In this document: positions 17,998-26,969 of the stretch, piece by piece | Numbering within the stretch: the stretch's first letter is position 1 | Layout of the letters: every line of letters starts with the position of its first letter | DNA from: JAWXBR01 sp046595995 | Lineage (GTDB): Bacteria > Bacteroidota > Ignavibacteria > Kapaibacteriales > Kapaibacteriaceae | Direction: 5' to 3' | Assembly: GCA_046595995.1 (NCBI GenBank) | Contig: JBKJNB010000037.1 | Coordinates: forward strand, 62,001-126,000 | Length of the DNA: 64,000 nucleotides | Made by a program: the position numbers and the translations under genes | Notes under the pieces: model-generated | What the model was told of the DNA's origin: nothing | Databases searched by the model: none | The model's input: only the letters and a program-made list of their open reading frames with translations

Positions 17998-17998
17998 C

Positions 17999-19459
17999 AT
18001 GTGCGGAATCGTTGGAGTATTCAACCATCCTCAGGCATCGGTGCTTACGTACTATGCCCTCCACGCACTGCAACATCGGGGGCAGGAAGCGTCGGGCATT
18101 GTAACACTGTACTACGACGAAGCAAAGCGTAAACAGCGATTCGGTGTTCACAAAGGCGAAGGACTAGTCCTTGATGTGTTCTCTGAGCACTCGCTGTTCA
18201 CTTCAAAGCTGCAAGGCACTTCGGCAATCGGGCATAATCGCTACAGCACAACCGGAAGCAATTCGCTGGCGAACATCCAGCCGTTTCACTTCAATTACTC
18301 GCAGGGCAACTTTGCGTTGTCCCACAATGGCAATCTCACGAACACACGAGCACTGCGGAACAGGCTTAAGGACGAGGGTTCGATTTTTCAGACCACAACG
18401 GACAGTGAAATTTTCCTGCATCTGATTGCTCGGAGCCGTCAGCCCACACAGATACAACAGATTCAGGAAGCAGTTCGCGAAACGCGTGGCGCCTATTCAC
18501 TCGTGATGTTGTCTGAGCATGGTCTGTACGCGTCGAGAGACCCTCATGGCTTCAGACCCTTATGTATCGGCCGCATAAAACACGATGATGGCTACGCTTA
18601 TGTGGTAGCATCCGAGTCATGTGCACTTGACATTTTGAGTGCAGAGTACCTGCGCGACGTCGAACACAATGAGATTCTTGTGATGGACGAGAGGACTAAG
18701 AAAACTGGCGAGTTTACTTCGCACTTTATCTCTGATTCGATGGAAGAGTCGCGGCACTGCATCTTCGAGTACGTCTACTTCTCACGTCCAGATAGCACCA
18801 TCTTCGGTCACCCCGTCGACAAAGTGCGTCGCAAGCTCGGCAAGAATCTTGCTGAAGAGAGTCCAGTGGGCGGAGTCGACGAAGACAAAGTAATTGTCAT
18901 TGCTGTACCTGATTCTGGTAACACTGCCACGCTCGGTTATGCCCGTGTGAATGAGAAACGATTTCCGACGCGATACGAAATCGGCCTCATCCGTTCGCAC
19001 TATGTAGGACGAACCTTTATTGCGCCGGGGCAGGACAAGCGTGAGTTTAAGGTTAAGACGAAGTTCAACGTTGTACGCGGAGTACTCGAAGGCAAGAAGG
19101 TTGTGCTCGTCGATGATTCAATCGTCCGCGGCACTACCTCGCGGTCGCTCGTGAAGCTCATCAGAGAGGCTGCGAAGCCTCGTGAAGTACACATGCGGAT
19201 AACATCGCCGCCTGTGCGTTTTCCGTGTATGTATGGCATGGACTTCCCTAGTCGCGACGAGCTCATCGCTAATCAGTATCCGAACGAAGATGCAATTGCG
19301 GAGACGCTTGGTGTCGACTCACTAAAGTACCTTAGTGTACCGGGCCTCATGGATGCTGTGCCGCATTCGCCAGGTACCGACTATTGCACAGCGTGCTTCA
19401 CCGGACTGTATCCCGTGCCCGTGGAATACGTTGCTGATACTACCGGTCTGGACGATTGA
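17999..19459 (+). CDS. purF: Amidophosphoribosyltransferase (Fe-S type)
   Basis: PurF catalyses the first committed step of purine synthesis, from PRPP and glutamine to phosphoribosylamine. The 486-aa protein begins MCGIVGVFNH, so Cys2 becomes the glutaminase nucleophile after Met removal, with no propeptide. The PRPP loop VVLVDDSIVRGTTS lies near residues 364-377. Cysteines at ESRHCIFEY, RFPCMYG and DYCTACFTG correspond to the four 4Fe-4S ligands of the Bacillus-type enzyme, so an iron-sulfur cluster is predicted. Its stop overlaps the next start by one base (TGATG). Confidence 0.97.
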   Translation: MCGIVGVFNHPQASVLTYYALHALQHRGQEASGIVTLYYDEAKRKQRFGVHKGEGLVLDVFSEHSLFTSKLQGTSAIGHNRYSTTGSNSLANIQPFHFNYSQGNFALSHNGNLTNTRALRNRLKDEGSIFQTTTDSEIFLHLIARSRQPTQIQQIQEAVRETRGAYSLVMLSEHGLYASRDPHGFRPLCIGRIKHDDGYAYVVASESCALDILSAEYLRDVEHNEILVMDERTKKTGEFTSHFISDSMEESRHCIFEYVYFSRPDSTIFGHPVDKVRRKLGKNLAEESPVGGVDEDKVIVIAVPDSGNTATLGYARVNEKRFPTRYEIGLIRSHYVGRTFIAPGQDKREFKVKTKFNVVRGVLEGKKVVLVDDSIVRGTTSRSLVKLIREAAKPREVHMRITSPPVRFPCMYGMDFPSRDELIANQYPNEDAIAETLGVDSLKYLSVPGLMDAVPHSPGTDYCTACFTGLYPVPVEYVADTTGLDD

Positions 19460-20103
19460 TGGATCCAGAAGCAAGCCAGCTGCCACCGTCGCGCAAGAAC
19501 TCATGGTTATTCGTTTACGGCATGTTTGCAACGCTCGTCGTTGTGGCATTGGTGTTAACGGTGCTCTACAGACAGACAACAAAGCCTTCGCAGGTCTTGC
19601 AGAAGGAACGCATGCGCAATGCTACGCGCACGACGTATGCAATCGTGTTCTCGAAAGTGCCGTCGCCGATTGCTGATACCATCGTCAATTACATCACGCG
19701 TGAAGTTGGTGCTGACAGCATGACCACTGATCTCGTCTTGGGCACCACTGTCACCGACCCGTGGTGCGCTACGGTTGGCGAGTATCGCACAATGCTGCAC
19801 AAAGCCATGCGCGAGACAGGCGACATGCGCATTGGCGACCAGACGCTCATTGTTTCGAAGGTGGCGGGGATACTGCTAAAGAATGAGCATACATCGACAA
19901 TCTACTTCATTGGTACGCTCACGGGCAACGAATTAGGTCGGGTGGGTCGCAGGACAGAACAATCTGCAAGCGCAATGAAGACGCGGTCACAGTTAATGGG
20001 TCCGGTACGCATCGTCTCGATGCTTCAGCCCCCTGACAGCCCCATACACAAGGAGTATCTCGATATCTACCGCAAGGTTGGACTCGAGGTAGTGTCGCAG
20101 TAG
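19459..20103 (+). CDS. Single-pass membrane protein of unknown function, coupled to purF
   Basis: The ATG at 19459 shares its first base with the purF stop; a TTG one codon earlier is less likely. The 214-aa protein has one transmembrane segment (about 16-37, LFVYGMFATLVVVALVLTVLY) and a soluble, probably periplasmic, C-terminal domain with no cysteine pair or catalytic motif that I recognise. A single-pass protein following purF is unexpected, and its function is unknown. The tight coupling suggests expression with purF rather than a shared biochemical task. Confidence 0.75.
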   Translation: MDPEASQLPPSRKNSWLFVYGMFATLVVVALVLTVLYRQTTKPSQVLQKERMRNATRTTYAIVFSKVPSPIADTIVNYITREVGADSMTTDLVLGTTVTDPWCATVGEYRTMLHKAMRETGDMRIGDQTLIVSKVAGILLKNEHTSTIYFIGTLTGNELGRVGRRTEQSASAMKTRSQLMGPVRIVSMLQPPDSPIHKEYLDIYRKVGLEVVSQ

Positions 20104-20128
20104 TCGGCCGATGCGAGTTTCGCGCATT

Positions 20129-21463
20129 CTACTTCGCGATGATCACAATCTCTGTGCGTCTGTTTAGACCGCGGCCAAATTCTGTGGCGTTGTCTGCGAT
20201 AGGACGTGTAGGGCCCAGACCAACAGTTTGAATGCGTTTGGGTTCTACTCCGCGTTGCACGATATAAGCCTTAGCGCTTTCGGCACGTGCCAGAGATAAG
20301 GCCTTATTGATGCGGATGGACCCGGTATTGTCTGTGTGACCTTCTACGCGGACGACAACTGCTGGACGGCTCTTCATGAAATCGATCAAGACGTCGAGCT
20401 CCTCGACTTTGTCGCCCAACAATGCACTGTTCACCTGAAAGAGAAGGTTCTCGATAATGAACTTGCGTCCGATTTCAACAATCGGAATGATCTGTCGAAC
20501 GAGCTCGCGCTTCTTGTCATCGAGAATGGCAACATTAATTGAATCTCTAATCACCTTCGAATCAGTACTGTACGTTACAGCGTACAGATTCGTGAGTTGT
20601 GATGAGTATTGATCAAGGATCGCAGAGAACGGTCGCTTGATATCGAAGATCGCGCCACGCGTAGCATCAGCCATTTGCGAGTATAGTTCAAGTGAACTAG
20701 GCACGATGCAGAACAATCTTACTCGGTTCTCACGAAGTTGCTCTATCATCGTTTCAGTAGTCATGTACGATCGACCGTTACCCCGCTCCCCAAACTGATG
20801 ATAGGGCGCATCGGTAATGATAACGGCTACTCTATTGGCTGCAGGATTCCACTTTGTCTTTGTGGCCTCGCGAATTGCCTCGAGGGCGTTTTCCTTTTCA
20901 TCGAATCCGCCCGTAGCGTACACCGTATTGAGCCATGACAGAAAGACCTTTACGTCGGACGTGGGCTGGTACACCTTTTCGGTGATGTCGCTGAAAAGTA
21001 TCAGTCCAAGCCGGTATTCGATACCACGTGCGCTGAGTGCATGAACAAACGTCTCGACGTTGTTCTTCACGCCATTGATGTATTGCTGCATTGTCCCGGT
21101 CACGTCCACGATAAAGACGAAGTCTACAGGGATGCGCTCTGAGATTGTAATCTTTTCTACCGACAGAACAGGTTTGGGTACCCCGTTCTCCACTACGGTA
21201 AGGGTCTTGGGGTCGATTGTCTCAAACGCACGAGCCGAATCGTCGATCATCTCGACGATTAGCTTGATCTTAGGGAATCGCGTGATGTCTACGTTCTGAA
21301 TGGTCATCTTCAGACCTGTCGTAGACGATCGTACTCTAGCGTCTTCAGCAGAGCGCTTTGCCTTCGCCAGAGAGTCAGTGTCTTGTTGTGCAACGCAAAG
21401 AACGTTTAACAGAAGACACGACAGCAGGACAGCAAAGCGTGTCCTGCCGGCGAAACCAGTCAT
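20129..21463 (-). CDS. vWA-OmpA fusion, predicted peptidoglycan-anchoring envelope protein
   Basis: The ATG at 21463 (MTGFAGRTRFAVLLSCLLLN) gives a normal signal peptide; the longer frame to 21577 overlaps the upstream gene. The 444-aa protein has a von Willebrand A domain with FIVDVTGTMQQ, a MIDAS variant with D-x-T-G-T in place of D-x-S-x-S (about 115-290). A C-terminal OmpA-like domain follows (about 350-440), with VEGHTDNTGSIRINKALSLARAESAK and LNRRTEIVI. OmpA domains bind peptidoglycan non-covalently. It follows two outer-membrane barrels and a GldM-like gene with only 8 bp to the nearest, so it probably anchors that module to the cell wall, a role comparable with PorE of T9SS. That comparison is inference. 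Confidence 0.88.
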   Translation of the reverse strand: MTGFAGRTRFAVLLSCLLLNVLCVAQQDTDSLAKAKRSAEDARVRSSTTGLKMTIQNVDITRFPKIKLIVEMIDDSARAFETIDPKTLTVVENGVPKPVLSVEKITISERIPVDFVFIVDVTGTMQQYINGVKNNVETFVHALSARGIEYRLGLILFSDITEKVYQPTSDVKVFLSWLNTVYATGGFDEKENALEAIREATKTKWNPAANRVAVIITDAPYHQFGERGNGRSYMTTETMIEQLRENRVRLFCIVPSSLELYSQMADATRGAIFDIKRPFSAILDQYSSQLTNLYAVTYSTDSKVIRDSINVAILDDKKRELVRQIIPIVEIGRKFIIENLLFQVNSALLGDKVEELDVLIDFMKSRPAVVVRVEGHTDNTGSIRINKALSLARAESAKAYIVQRGVEPKRIQTVGLGPTRPIADNATEFGRGLNRRTEIVIIAK

Positions 21464-21471
21464 TGTGAACC

Positions 21472-22869
21472 TCAGAAGTTGAAGCGTAGGACCGGCGAAA
21501 TCATAAAGAAATTTCTGATCTCGAACGGATACGCAGCGCGAACAGGAGTAGAGAAACGGCCTTCGATGTACAGCCAATCGCCGACCAGCGGCAGGTACAC
21601 CCGACTCAGCAATATCTGGTTGGAGTACTGAATGCTAAAACCGAACGGAAACGAGTTCTGATTGCGGTATTCAAGCTTCGCATAGATCCAATCCAACGCC
21701 GTTTGTGGGCGCCATGTTCGTAGCTCCTTCACATCCATAGCGAGGAAGGCACGTCCACCTGCTGCAGAGTCTATGAACAACGCCGCTTCACGAGTTTCTG
21801 CATAGCTCACACCGACGTCCGCACGGATAAAATTCTCTGGATTTTTCGGATCGAGCCACCAATTATAGAACGCTGTGACTTGACCAGTAGACCGCAGGAT
21901 TGCTACAGTTGCAATCGGGTCGAACGAGTAGTTGTCTGAGAATAGAATACGGTTTTCGGCTATTTGCAACTGGTGATACGTTTTAGGATCGATGTCAACA
22001 GAGTTGCTGATGCGCTGAAGTGGCAACTCCATGTTAATCGAAAGACCTGCCGGAGCATGGAATGGCATGTAGAAATCGAGTCCACCAACGAACTTGCCAC
22101 CATAACCCGAGTTGAGCTTGCGAGGAGTGATGAAGTCAAGCAGGCGATTCTGTCCTTCGAGTCCACCAGTAATCCTATAACCCACACCAAGGTGTGCGTT
22201 AATCAAGTATGGAATGGCGCGACGATACTCTGGGTCGAGGTTTTCATATAGCGGCCGTTGTAGCACAACATTTCCTTCGCCCGATTCCCAATAGGTGTAA
22301 CCAACGCGATCGGTGCCAAGTGCCGATTTAATCCAGAATCCAGTACTGCCGACTTTCAGCGTCTGCTCAAACGCCGAAAGCGTGAAGGCATGTCGAACGT
22401 TTGTTGGCCGGCTGAAATCGATAATGGCATCAATCTGGGGCGATGAAGGGGGCTGCGACGGCGGAATTTCCACGTAGCAGTAGGGGCGCTTTGGATCGGC
22501 AATGCGGAAAGAGAGTTTCTTCATGTTGGAAGAAATCTCTGAGGCCACCATACGCTCGCTACCGCACTCGATGAGGATGAGTTCGAACTCAGGATCAATC
22601 TCGCCGATCTTTACCGGAGCTGACGTTACGACAATGTTCTTTGCATCAAGGTTTTCTTTTCGAAAACCCATCAGTGCAAACGTTTGGGTAATCTGAACCT
22701 GAAGATCTGGTTCGCAAATCTTCCAGCGTGGGAAGTACTGAAGAATTTCAGGGTCGATAGTCTTGAGTGCCGTCAAAACCGAATCTTGGGTTGACTGAGC
22801 CGATGCGTGTGTTGTACCTAGAGCTACAACCGTGAGCACGCCGAGGATCAACCGGGTCATTGTAGACAT
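21472..22869 (-). CDS. Outer-membrane beta-barrel protein, paralogue of its upstream neighbour
   Basis: This 465-aa protein has a signal peptide (about 1-25, ending ASAQS) and an N-terminal soluble region. From about residue 150 there is an extended beta-rich region ending ISPVLRFNF, with the terminal Phe expected for a BAM substrate. The C-terminal 80 residues align with those of the next gene upstream: both have a G-F-S-x-x-Y/S strand, an R-x-F-T/S-T-P-V motif near the end and a final P-x-L-R-F-x-F. I do not recognise a family; PorP/SprF-like T9SS barrels are a possibility to test. It is 23 bp downstream of its paralogue and 8 bp before the vWA-OmpA gene. Confidence 0.75.
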   Translation of the reverse strand: MSTMTRLILGVLTVVALGTTHASAQSTQDSVLTALKTIDPEILQYFPRWKICEPDLQVQITQTFALMGFRKENLDAKNIVVTSAPVKIGEIDPEFELILIECGSERMVASEISSNMKKLSFRIADPKRPYCYVEIPPSQPPSSPQIDAIIDFSRPTNVRHAFTLSAFEQTLKVGSTGFWIKSALGTDRVGYTYWESGEGNVVLQRPLYENLDPEYRRAIPYLINAHLGVGYRITGGLEGQNRLLDFITPRKLNSGYGGKFVGGLDFYMPFHAPAGLSINMELPLQRISNSVDIDPKTYHQLQIAENRILFSDNYSFDPIATVAILRSTGQVTAFYNWWLDPKNPENFIRADVGVSYAETREAALFIDSAAGGRAFLAMDVKELRTWRPQTALDWIYAKLEYRNQNSFPFGFSIQYSNQILLSRVYLPLVGDWLYIEGRFSTPVRAAYPFEIRNFFMISPVLRFNF

Positions 22870-22892
22870 GTCTCGTGTTCCTTAGTGCGTGA

Positions 22893-24545
22893 TCAAAAAT
22901 TGAAAATGAAACGAAGAGCAGGCATAACAACGGCGTTGTTTTCCCAGATGCGTGCTTCGCGGAAGACCGGCGTGAACACACGCACGTCTGCGCGAACAGC
23001 GAAGCTCTCAATAATCGGCACCTGAAGCCACGCCGATCCTAAAATCGTTTCATCGAAGTACGACAGCGAAAATCCGACAGGTGTAGACCAGCCGGTAGTC
23101 ATGAAGTCTACACGTCCGGAGATGCCACCAATAGTTTCGGTGTCGAGCTTCTTGTATATCGTCTTTGGTTCCTCAGAGGCTGAGTCTGGCACAGTGCCCC
23201 ACGTTTCCATGTTGTACACGGTACCGCCGAGACGAAGTCTGAACATAAAGTCTTTGTCGATTTTCGTTGCAAACGAATACTGCATCGAACCGTGAAAACG
23301 CACCATGTAATCGTGAAAGCGCTGTTTGTCTGGATCGAATGTCGGGTGATCTGATTTAGCTGCATCATCGAACACGTACGAACCGGATACATTGAAGACG
23401 CCAGATTCCATGATGATGCGGATTGGGAAATCGAACGAGCCGTTTATACCGAATCCACCATTTGTAAGCTTGCGTGTGTTACCCATGTTCTCCGCAAGTG
23501 CGGCCCATCCAGCCGTCGGAAGGATGATGCCCAAGCGCGATGCGCTCCAGATGGCGTTTACCGCAAGGCGCTCGCTCCACAGCGAAGGATAGTTAATCTC
23601 ATCGAGTCCGTAACGCAGTTCGATACCATACTTCGGCAGGTAATCGTTGGTACCTCTCGCCGAGTCGGGCTCTGTGCCGTCTACAACAGGACGTTCGTAG
23701 CGGCGATATGAAATACCGTCAGCCACGCTTACAATGATTTCGTTGTTGCTCTGGTAATCCTGCGGAAGGCCTTCGGATATGCGGATGTACTCTGGAGAAT
23801 CGTCTTCAGTGATCAACTCGCCTACACCATATTTCTTCTTAACAAACTGAATACCTTCTTCGCCGATACCTTGAGCTTCAGGCGTCACGTTTTCAAAGTT
23901 GCCCTGAATGATCTGGTTCTCGAGGTATTCATAAAGAGTTGAAGCTGATGTCTCCATTACTTCTTTACCCTTCTTCGCGACGCCAGCAACAAGCACTTGA
24001 TCATCAAGGTTCTTGCGTAGTTCGGGGTCTGCAAGGTACACGTCGCTCGGAGGGTCGAGATCCTGACGCAGTCCGTAGTAGCTCTCTGTACTCTTTTGAG
24101 TCAATAGACCAATTACTATGAACGGCTCGCCTGGAATACGTCGTGTCGTAACAACGAACGCTTTTTTGAACTGCGCACGTTCCCACGCTTGTCTTTGCGA
24201 GTAATAGCGCTCGTACGCTTTACAGCCGGGCAATGCATAGAGCTTCTTTAACTCTTTATCGTCGATGCCTTCGCCACCGGTAAGAACGAGGTTCTCAACA
24301 TCCTCTTTGTTCTTACAAGCTTTGGCTTCTTCGGAAAGGGCTGGCTCTGCTGGCCCGAGGAGCATGTTCAACTTGGATACTGTTCCGTCGTCTTCGTTGA
24401 CGCGAAAAACAGAGACCATGCCGTACCGCCAGTTGCGGAATTTATTCAATAGCCCTTTGATCTGCGAGTTCTGCTGGGCTGGAACTTCGGCAATCGCAAA
24501 CGCTAGGCAAAGGACAGTACAAATGATGTAGCGCAGACGCGTCAT
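22893..24545 (-). CDS. Outer-membrane beta-barrel protein beside the GldM-like gene
   Basis: The ATG at 24545 (MTRLRYIICTVLCLAFAIAE) starts a signal peptide; 13 residues of upstream frame are probably not translated. The 550-aa product has a soluble N-terminal ~250 residues with two or more conserved-looking Cys (EEAKACKNKED, ALPGCKAYER). A beta-barrel follows and ends VVMPALRFIFNF. It shares C-terminal strands with the next gene. Its position directly after a GldM-like gene suggests an outer-membrane partner of an inner-membrane energising complex. No homologue can be named from sequence alone. Confidence 0.75.
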   Translation of the reverse strand: MTRLRYIICTVLCLAFAIAEVPAQQNSQIKGLLNKFRNWRYGMVSVFRVNEDDGTVSKLNMLLGPAEPALSEEAKACKNKEDVENLVLTGGEGIDDKELKKLYALPGCKAYERYYSQRQAWERAQFKKAFVVTTRRIPGEPFIVIGLLTQKSTESYYGLRQDLDPPSDVYLADPELRKNLDDQVLVAGVAKKGKEVMETSASTLYEYLENQIIQGNFENVTPEAQGIGEEGIQFVKKKYGVGELITEDDSPEYIRISEGLPQDYQSNNEIIVSVADGISYRRYERPVVDGTEPDSARGTNDYLPKYGIELRYGLDEINYPSLWSERLAVNAIWSASRLGIILPTAGWAALAENMGNTRKLTNGGFGINGSFDFPIRIIMESGVFNVSGSYVFDDAAKSDHPTFDPDKQRFHDYMVRFHGSMQYSFATKIDKDFMFRLRLGGTVYNMETWGTVPDSASEEPKTIYKKLDTETIGGISGRVDFMTTGWSTPVGFSLSYFDETILGSAWLQVPIIESFAVRADVRVFTPVFREARIWENNAVVMPALRFIFNF

Positions 24546-24624
24546 ACCGGGACCTGGTTGTGAAGAACGTTCATTTGGAAACAATACTGGCGCCTGCGTT
24601 GGAGAACACAGGCGCCGGTAGAAA

Positions 24625-26850
24625 TCAGTTCGATATCGATATAGGTTGCAGTTTCTGCCGAGGCTTCGATGTAGCGCCCTGAGCCCGTGCAGTTGCCGAG
24701 ATCGAGAGCGTAGCGTTACCCTTTACCTGACCTTTAGGTAGCGGCATCTTGCCACCTTGTAATTTCAGCGTGACTTCGTAAGTCTGGCCACCAGTTTTGC
24801 GCGGCTTACCAACAACAATCACTTTATAGTTCGTGTTCGATTTAAGATCGCGCACCGAAGATGACTGGACAGTCACGTCGACTTCGCCAATCTCTGCAGA
24901 TTCATCAGCACCGATTTTTGGAGCACGCACCAAAATGCCGGTTACCTTGAATTCAGCACTCTGGTTGTCAAAGATTGGATCGACCTTCAAGTCGTTCGTG
25001 ATGATTGTCGGTTTCTTAAGTCCAACTTCACCAGAACCGTTAAAGAGCTCTACCACTTCACCAGACTGTGGATCTTTCCAAGCAACGGAGAGGCTAACCT
25101 TGTCGGTGCCAGCAGGAACAATAATGTTATCGCTCGGACCAACGGAAAGCTTACGCAATGGTGCAACTTGAGAACCACCACCCATGCCGAACTGCATAAT
25201 GAATTCATCGGGCTTAATCGTGCTTCCGGATGCCGTCGTAGCGACGAGTTCGAGAGCATCGCCCCATGATGCTTCTAGCGCACTAATCACTTCTGATTCG
25301 TTCGTAAGCTTCGAGTTGTATACGTACACAGAACAAGCTACGGTCTCTGACGTTTTGCCAGGTGTACGTTGCGTGAGCTCGAACACGTAAGGTTCGTCTT
25401 GTGGCGAGAGATTTCCGTCGATTGGAATCTCAAGATTCTTACTTACCCACTGCACGCCACCCGACGCAGAGGCAGACGCGCTGCTACCGCTAATCGATGC
25501 GTTGCCTGGTTTCTTCGTGAGCTCTGTTGTACCAGTTGCAGGTGAAACCTGGAACGGCAGCGTAAGCTTGGATAGCTTACTAAACACGCGTACGACAGAT
25601 TTCAAATCTGCGATTTTCGGTTCTGCCGTAGGAATGTTAGGTCGTACAACCTTGACAGGAAAGCCCATCGACGCCCGGTTACCTTCGATTTCCTCGTAGG
25701 CTCCAGGTTTCAGAATCATTTGAATGTAGCCATAGAGCTGTGCGGCGCTAGCTTGATCTGATTTGTCTTCAGCCTGCAATGCTTGTACACGCTTCTTTAT
25801 TGCTTCGCGGTATTCGGCTGGCTTCATACCTGCATTCAGTTTGTCCGTCAGCTCACCAACAACTGGGTCGAGTTCGCGTTCAAGTTCCTTCTGTACATTG
25901 CGAAGATCTTTTACCGTTAGCTGCACCGTTCCGATGTTCACTTTTTCGTCGTCAGAGGCTTCAACCGACTGCGAAGAAGCAGCAGGCTTGATACCTAAAA
26001 TTTTGTTTGTGCGCGAGTAGAAGTGGAGCTTGTACGTACCTTCTATACCAGAAGGTGGTTTGAAGCTTGCAAGGAATATGCGTGCCTTTAACGACTGACC
26101 GGCGTTCGTACCCGATCGCATCGTTAGTGCATGGTCGTACACAAACAAGCTGTCGACCTTTGGCCAGAATTGATCGATTGCGCCCACCGATGGCAATGCT
26201 TTGTATGGTGGTATCTGATTGGGGTTTCTGAACCATTCCCGGGCTTTGTTTGCATCGTCGGTAGGGATGACGGGTGCCCATGTAGTGTCAAGAACGAGCC
26301 CCTTATATCCTTTCAACGTCCAACCCTCGGTGGAAACGAATCCGATACCGCGGTCCGGACGTCTCATGATCTGGTCGATCTCGGCGTCGGAAGGAAACGT
26401 AGGTGGCAGATTCTCTTTTTCAGAAATGTACCACACCTGGTAGAACAGTTCACGAACGTTCGATGCCAACGCAAAATCGCGGAGTCGTTTTTCTTTTTGG
26501 TCAGGATCGAGGCGATCGTCTTTTACGACCTTGGAGATGTCATTCATGACATCTGTAACGCCAACATCAACCGGGTATTGACGTTCCTCCTTGATGAGAT
26601 CCATTCCTGGATTGTTTGCCCAACTTGGGTCTTTAAGGACGATCTGGTCCTGTGGACGTGTGCTCAAGCCCTCGGTGCCCGCACCGGTTTGGAGTTGCGC
26701 GAGGATCGATTGAACGATCTTCATCGACTCCTTCTGCTTGCGCATCAAATGCTCTTCTGCCTCATCCCGCTCCACGATAATAATCAGGAGCTCGAGGATT
26801 ACGGCCAGATAGAGCACGAAGTATACTTTTCCGGCTCCGCCCTTAGACAT
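24625..26850 (-). CDS. GldM/PorM-like single-pass periplasmic protein
   Basis: This 741-aa protein has a short cytosolic end and a single membrane segment (about 9-27, KVYFVLYLAVILELLIIIV), followed by a charged helical region and then a large periplasmic part. The latter looks like several beta-sandwich domains: segments of Ser/Gly/Thr-rich linker at about 455-475, followed by Ig-like strands to the end (QKLQPISISN). This is the layout of GldM/PorM, the T9SS protein that spans the periplasm and transmits proton-motive force from the GldL/PorL ring to outer-membrane partners. The transmembrane start is similar, but sequence identity appears low. No GldL/PorL or GldK/PorK gene adjoins, so the assignment is tentative. 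Alternatives are a generic Ig-like envelope protein. Confidence 0.5.
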   Translation of the reverse strand: MSKGGAGKVYFVLYLAVILELLIIIVERDEAEEHLMRKQKESMKIVQSILAQLQTGAGTEGLSTRPQDQIVLKDPSWANNPGMDLIKEERQYPVDVGVTDVMNDISKVVKDDRLDPDQKEKRLRDFALASNVRELFYQVWYISEKENLPPTFPSDAEIDQIMRRPDRGIGFVSTEGWTLKGYKGLVLDTTWAPVIPTDDANKAREWFRNPNQIPPYKALPSVGAIDQFWPKVDSLFVYDHALTMRSGTNAGQSLKARIFLASFKPPSGIEGTYKLHFYSRTNKILGIKPAASSQSVEASDDEKVNIGTVQLTVKDLRNVQKELERELDPVVGELTDKLNAGMKPAEYREAIKKRVQALQAEDKSDQASAAQLYGYIQMILKPGAYEEIEGNRASMGFPVKVVRPNIPTAEPKIADLKSVVRVFSKLSKLTLPFQVSPATGTTELTKKPGNASISGSSASASASGGVQWVSKNLEIPIDGNLSPQDEPYVFELTQRTPGKTSETVACSVYVYNSKLTNESEVISALEASWGDALELVATTASGSTIKPDEFIMQFGMGGGSQVAPLRKLSVGPSDNIIVPAGTDKVSLSVAWKDPQSGEVVELFNGSGEVGLKKPTIITNDLKVDPIFDNQSAEFKVTGILVRAPKIGADESAEIGEVDVTVQSSSVRDLKSNTNYKVIVVGKPRKTGGQTYEVTLKLQGGKMPLPKGQVKGNATLSISATARAQGATSKPRQKLQPISISN

Positions 26851-26913
26851 GGCATGCTCCCAGCGTTATGTACTCTACCTACTTCCCTGCCTGCTCGCCC
26901 TGGTCAGGACACG

Positions 26914-26945
26914 AAAGGGAACCCTGTCAGGACAAGATTCCCTTT
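26914..26945 (-). terminator. Candidate hairpin between Cys-repeat gene and GldM-like gene
   Basis: An 8-bp stem (AAAGGGAA at 26914-26921, TTCCCTTT at 26938-26945) encloses a loop containing CCTGTCAGG. It lies between the stop of the Cys-repeat gene and the GldM-like start on the minus strand. There is no real U-tract beyond three bases, so it may attenuate rather than terminate. Confidence 0.35.
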
Positions 26946-26969
26946 TCGGTCACATTTACTTCCTACGTC

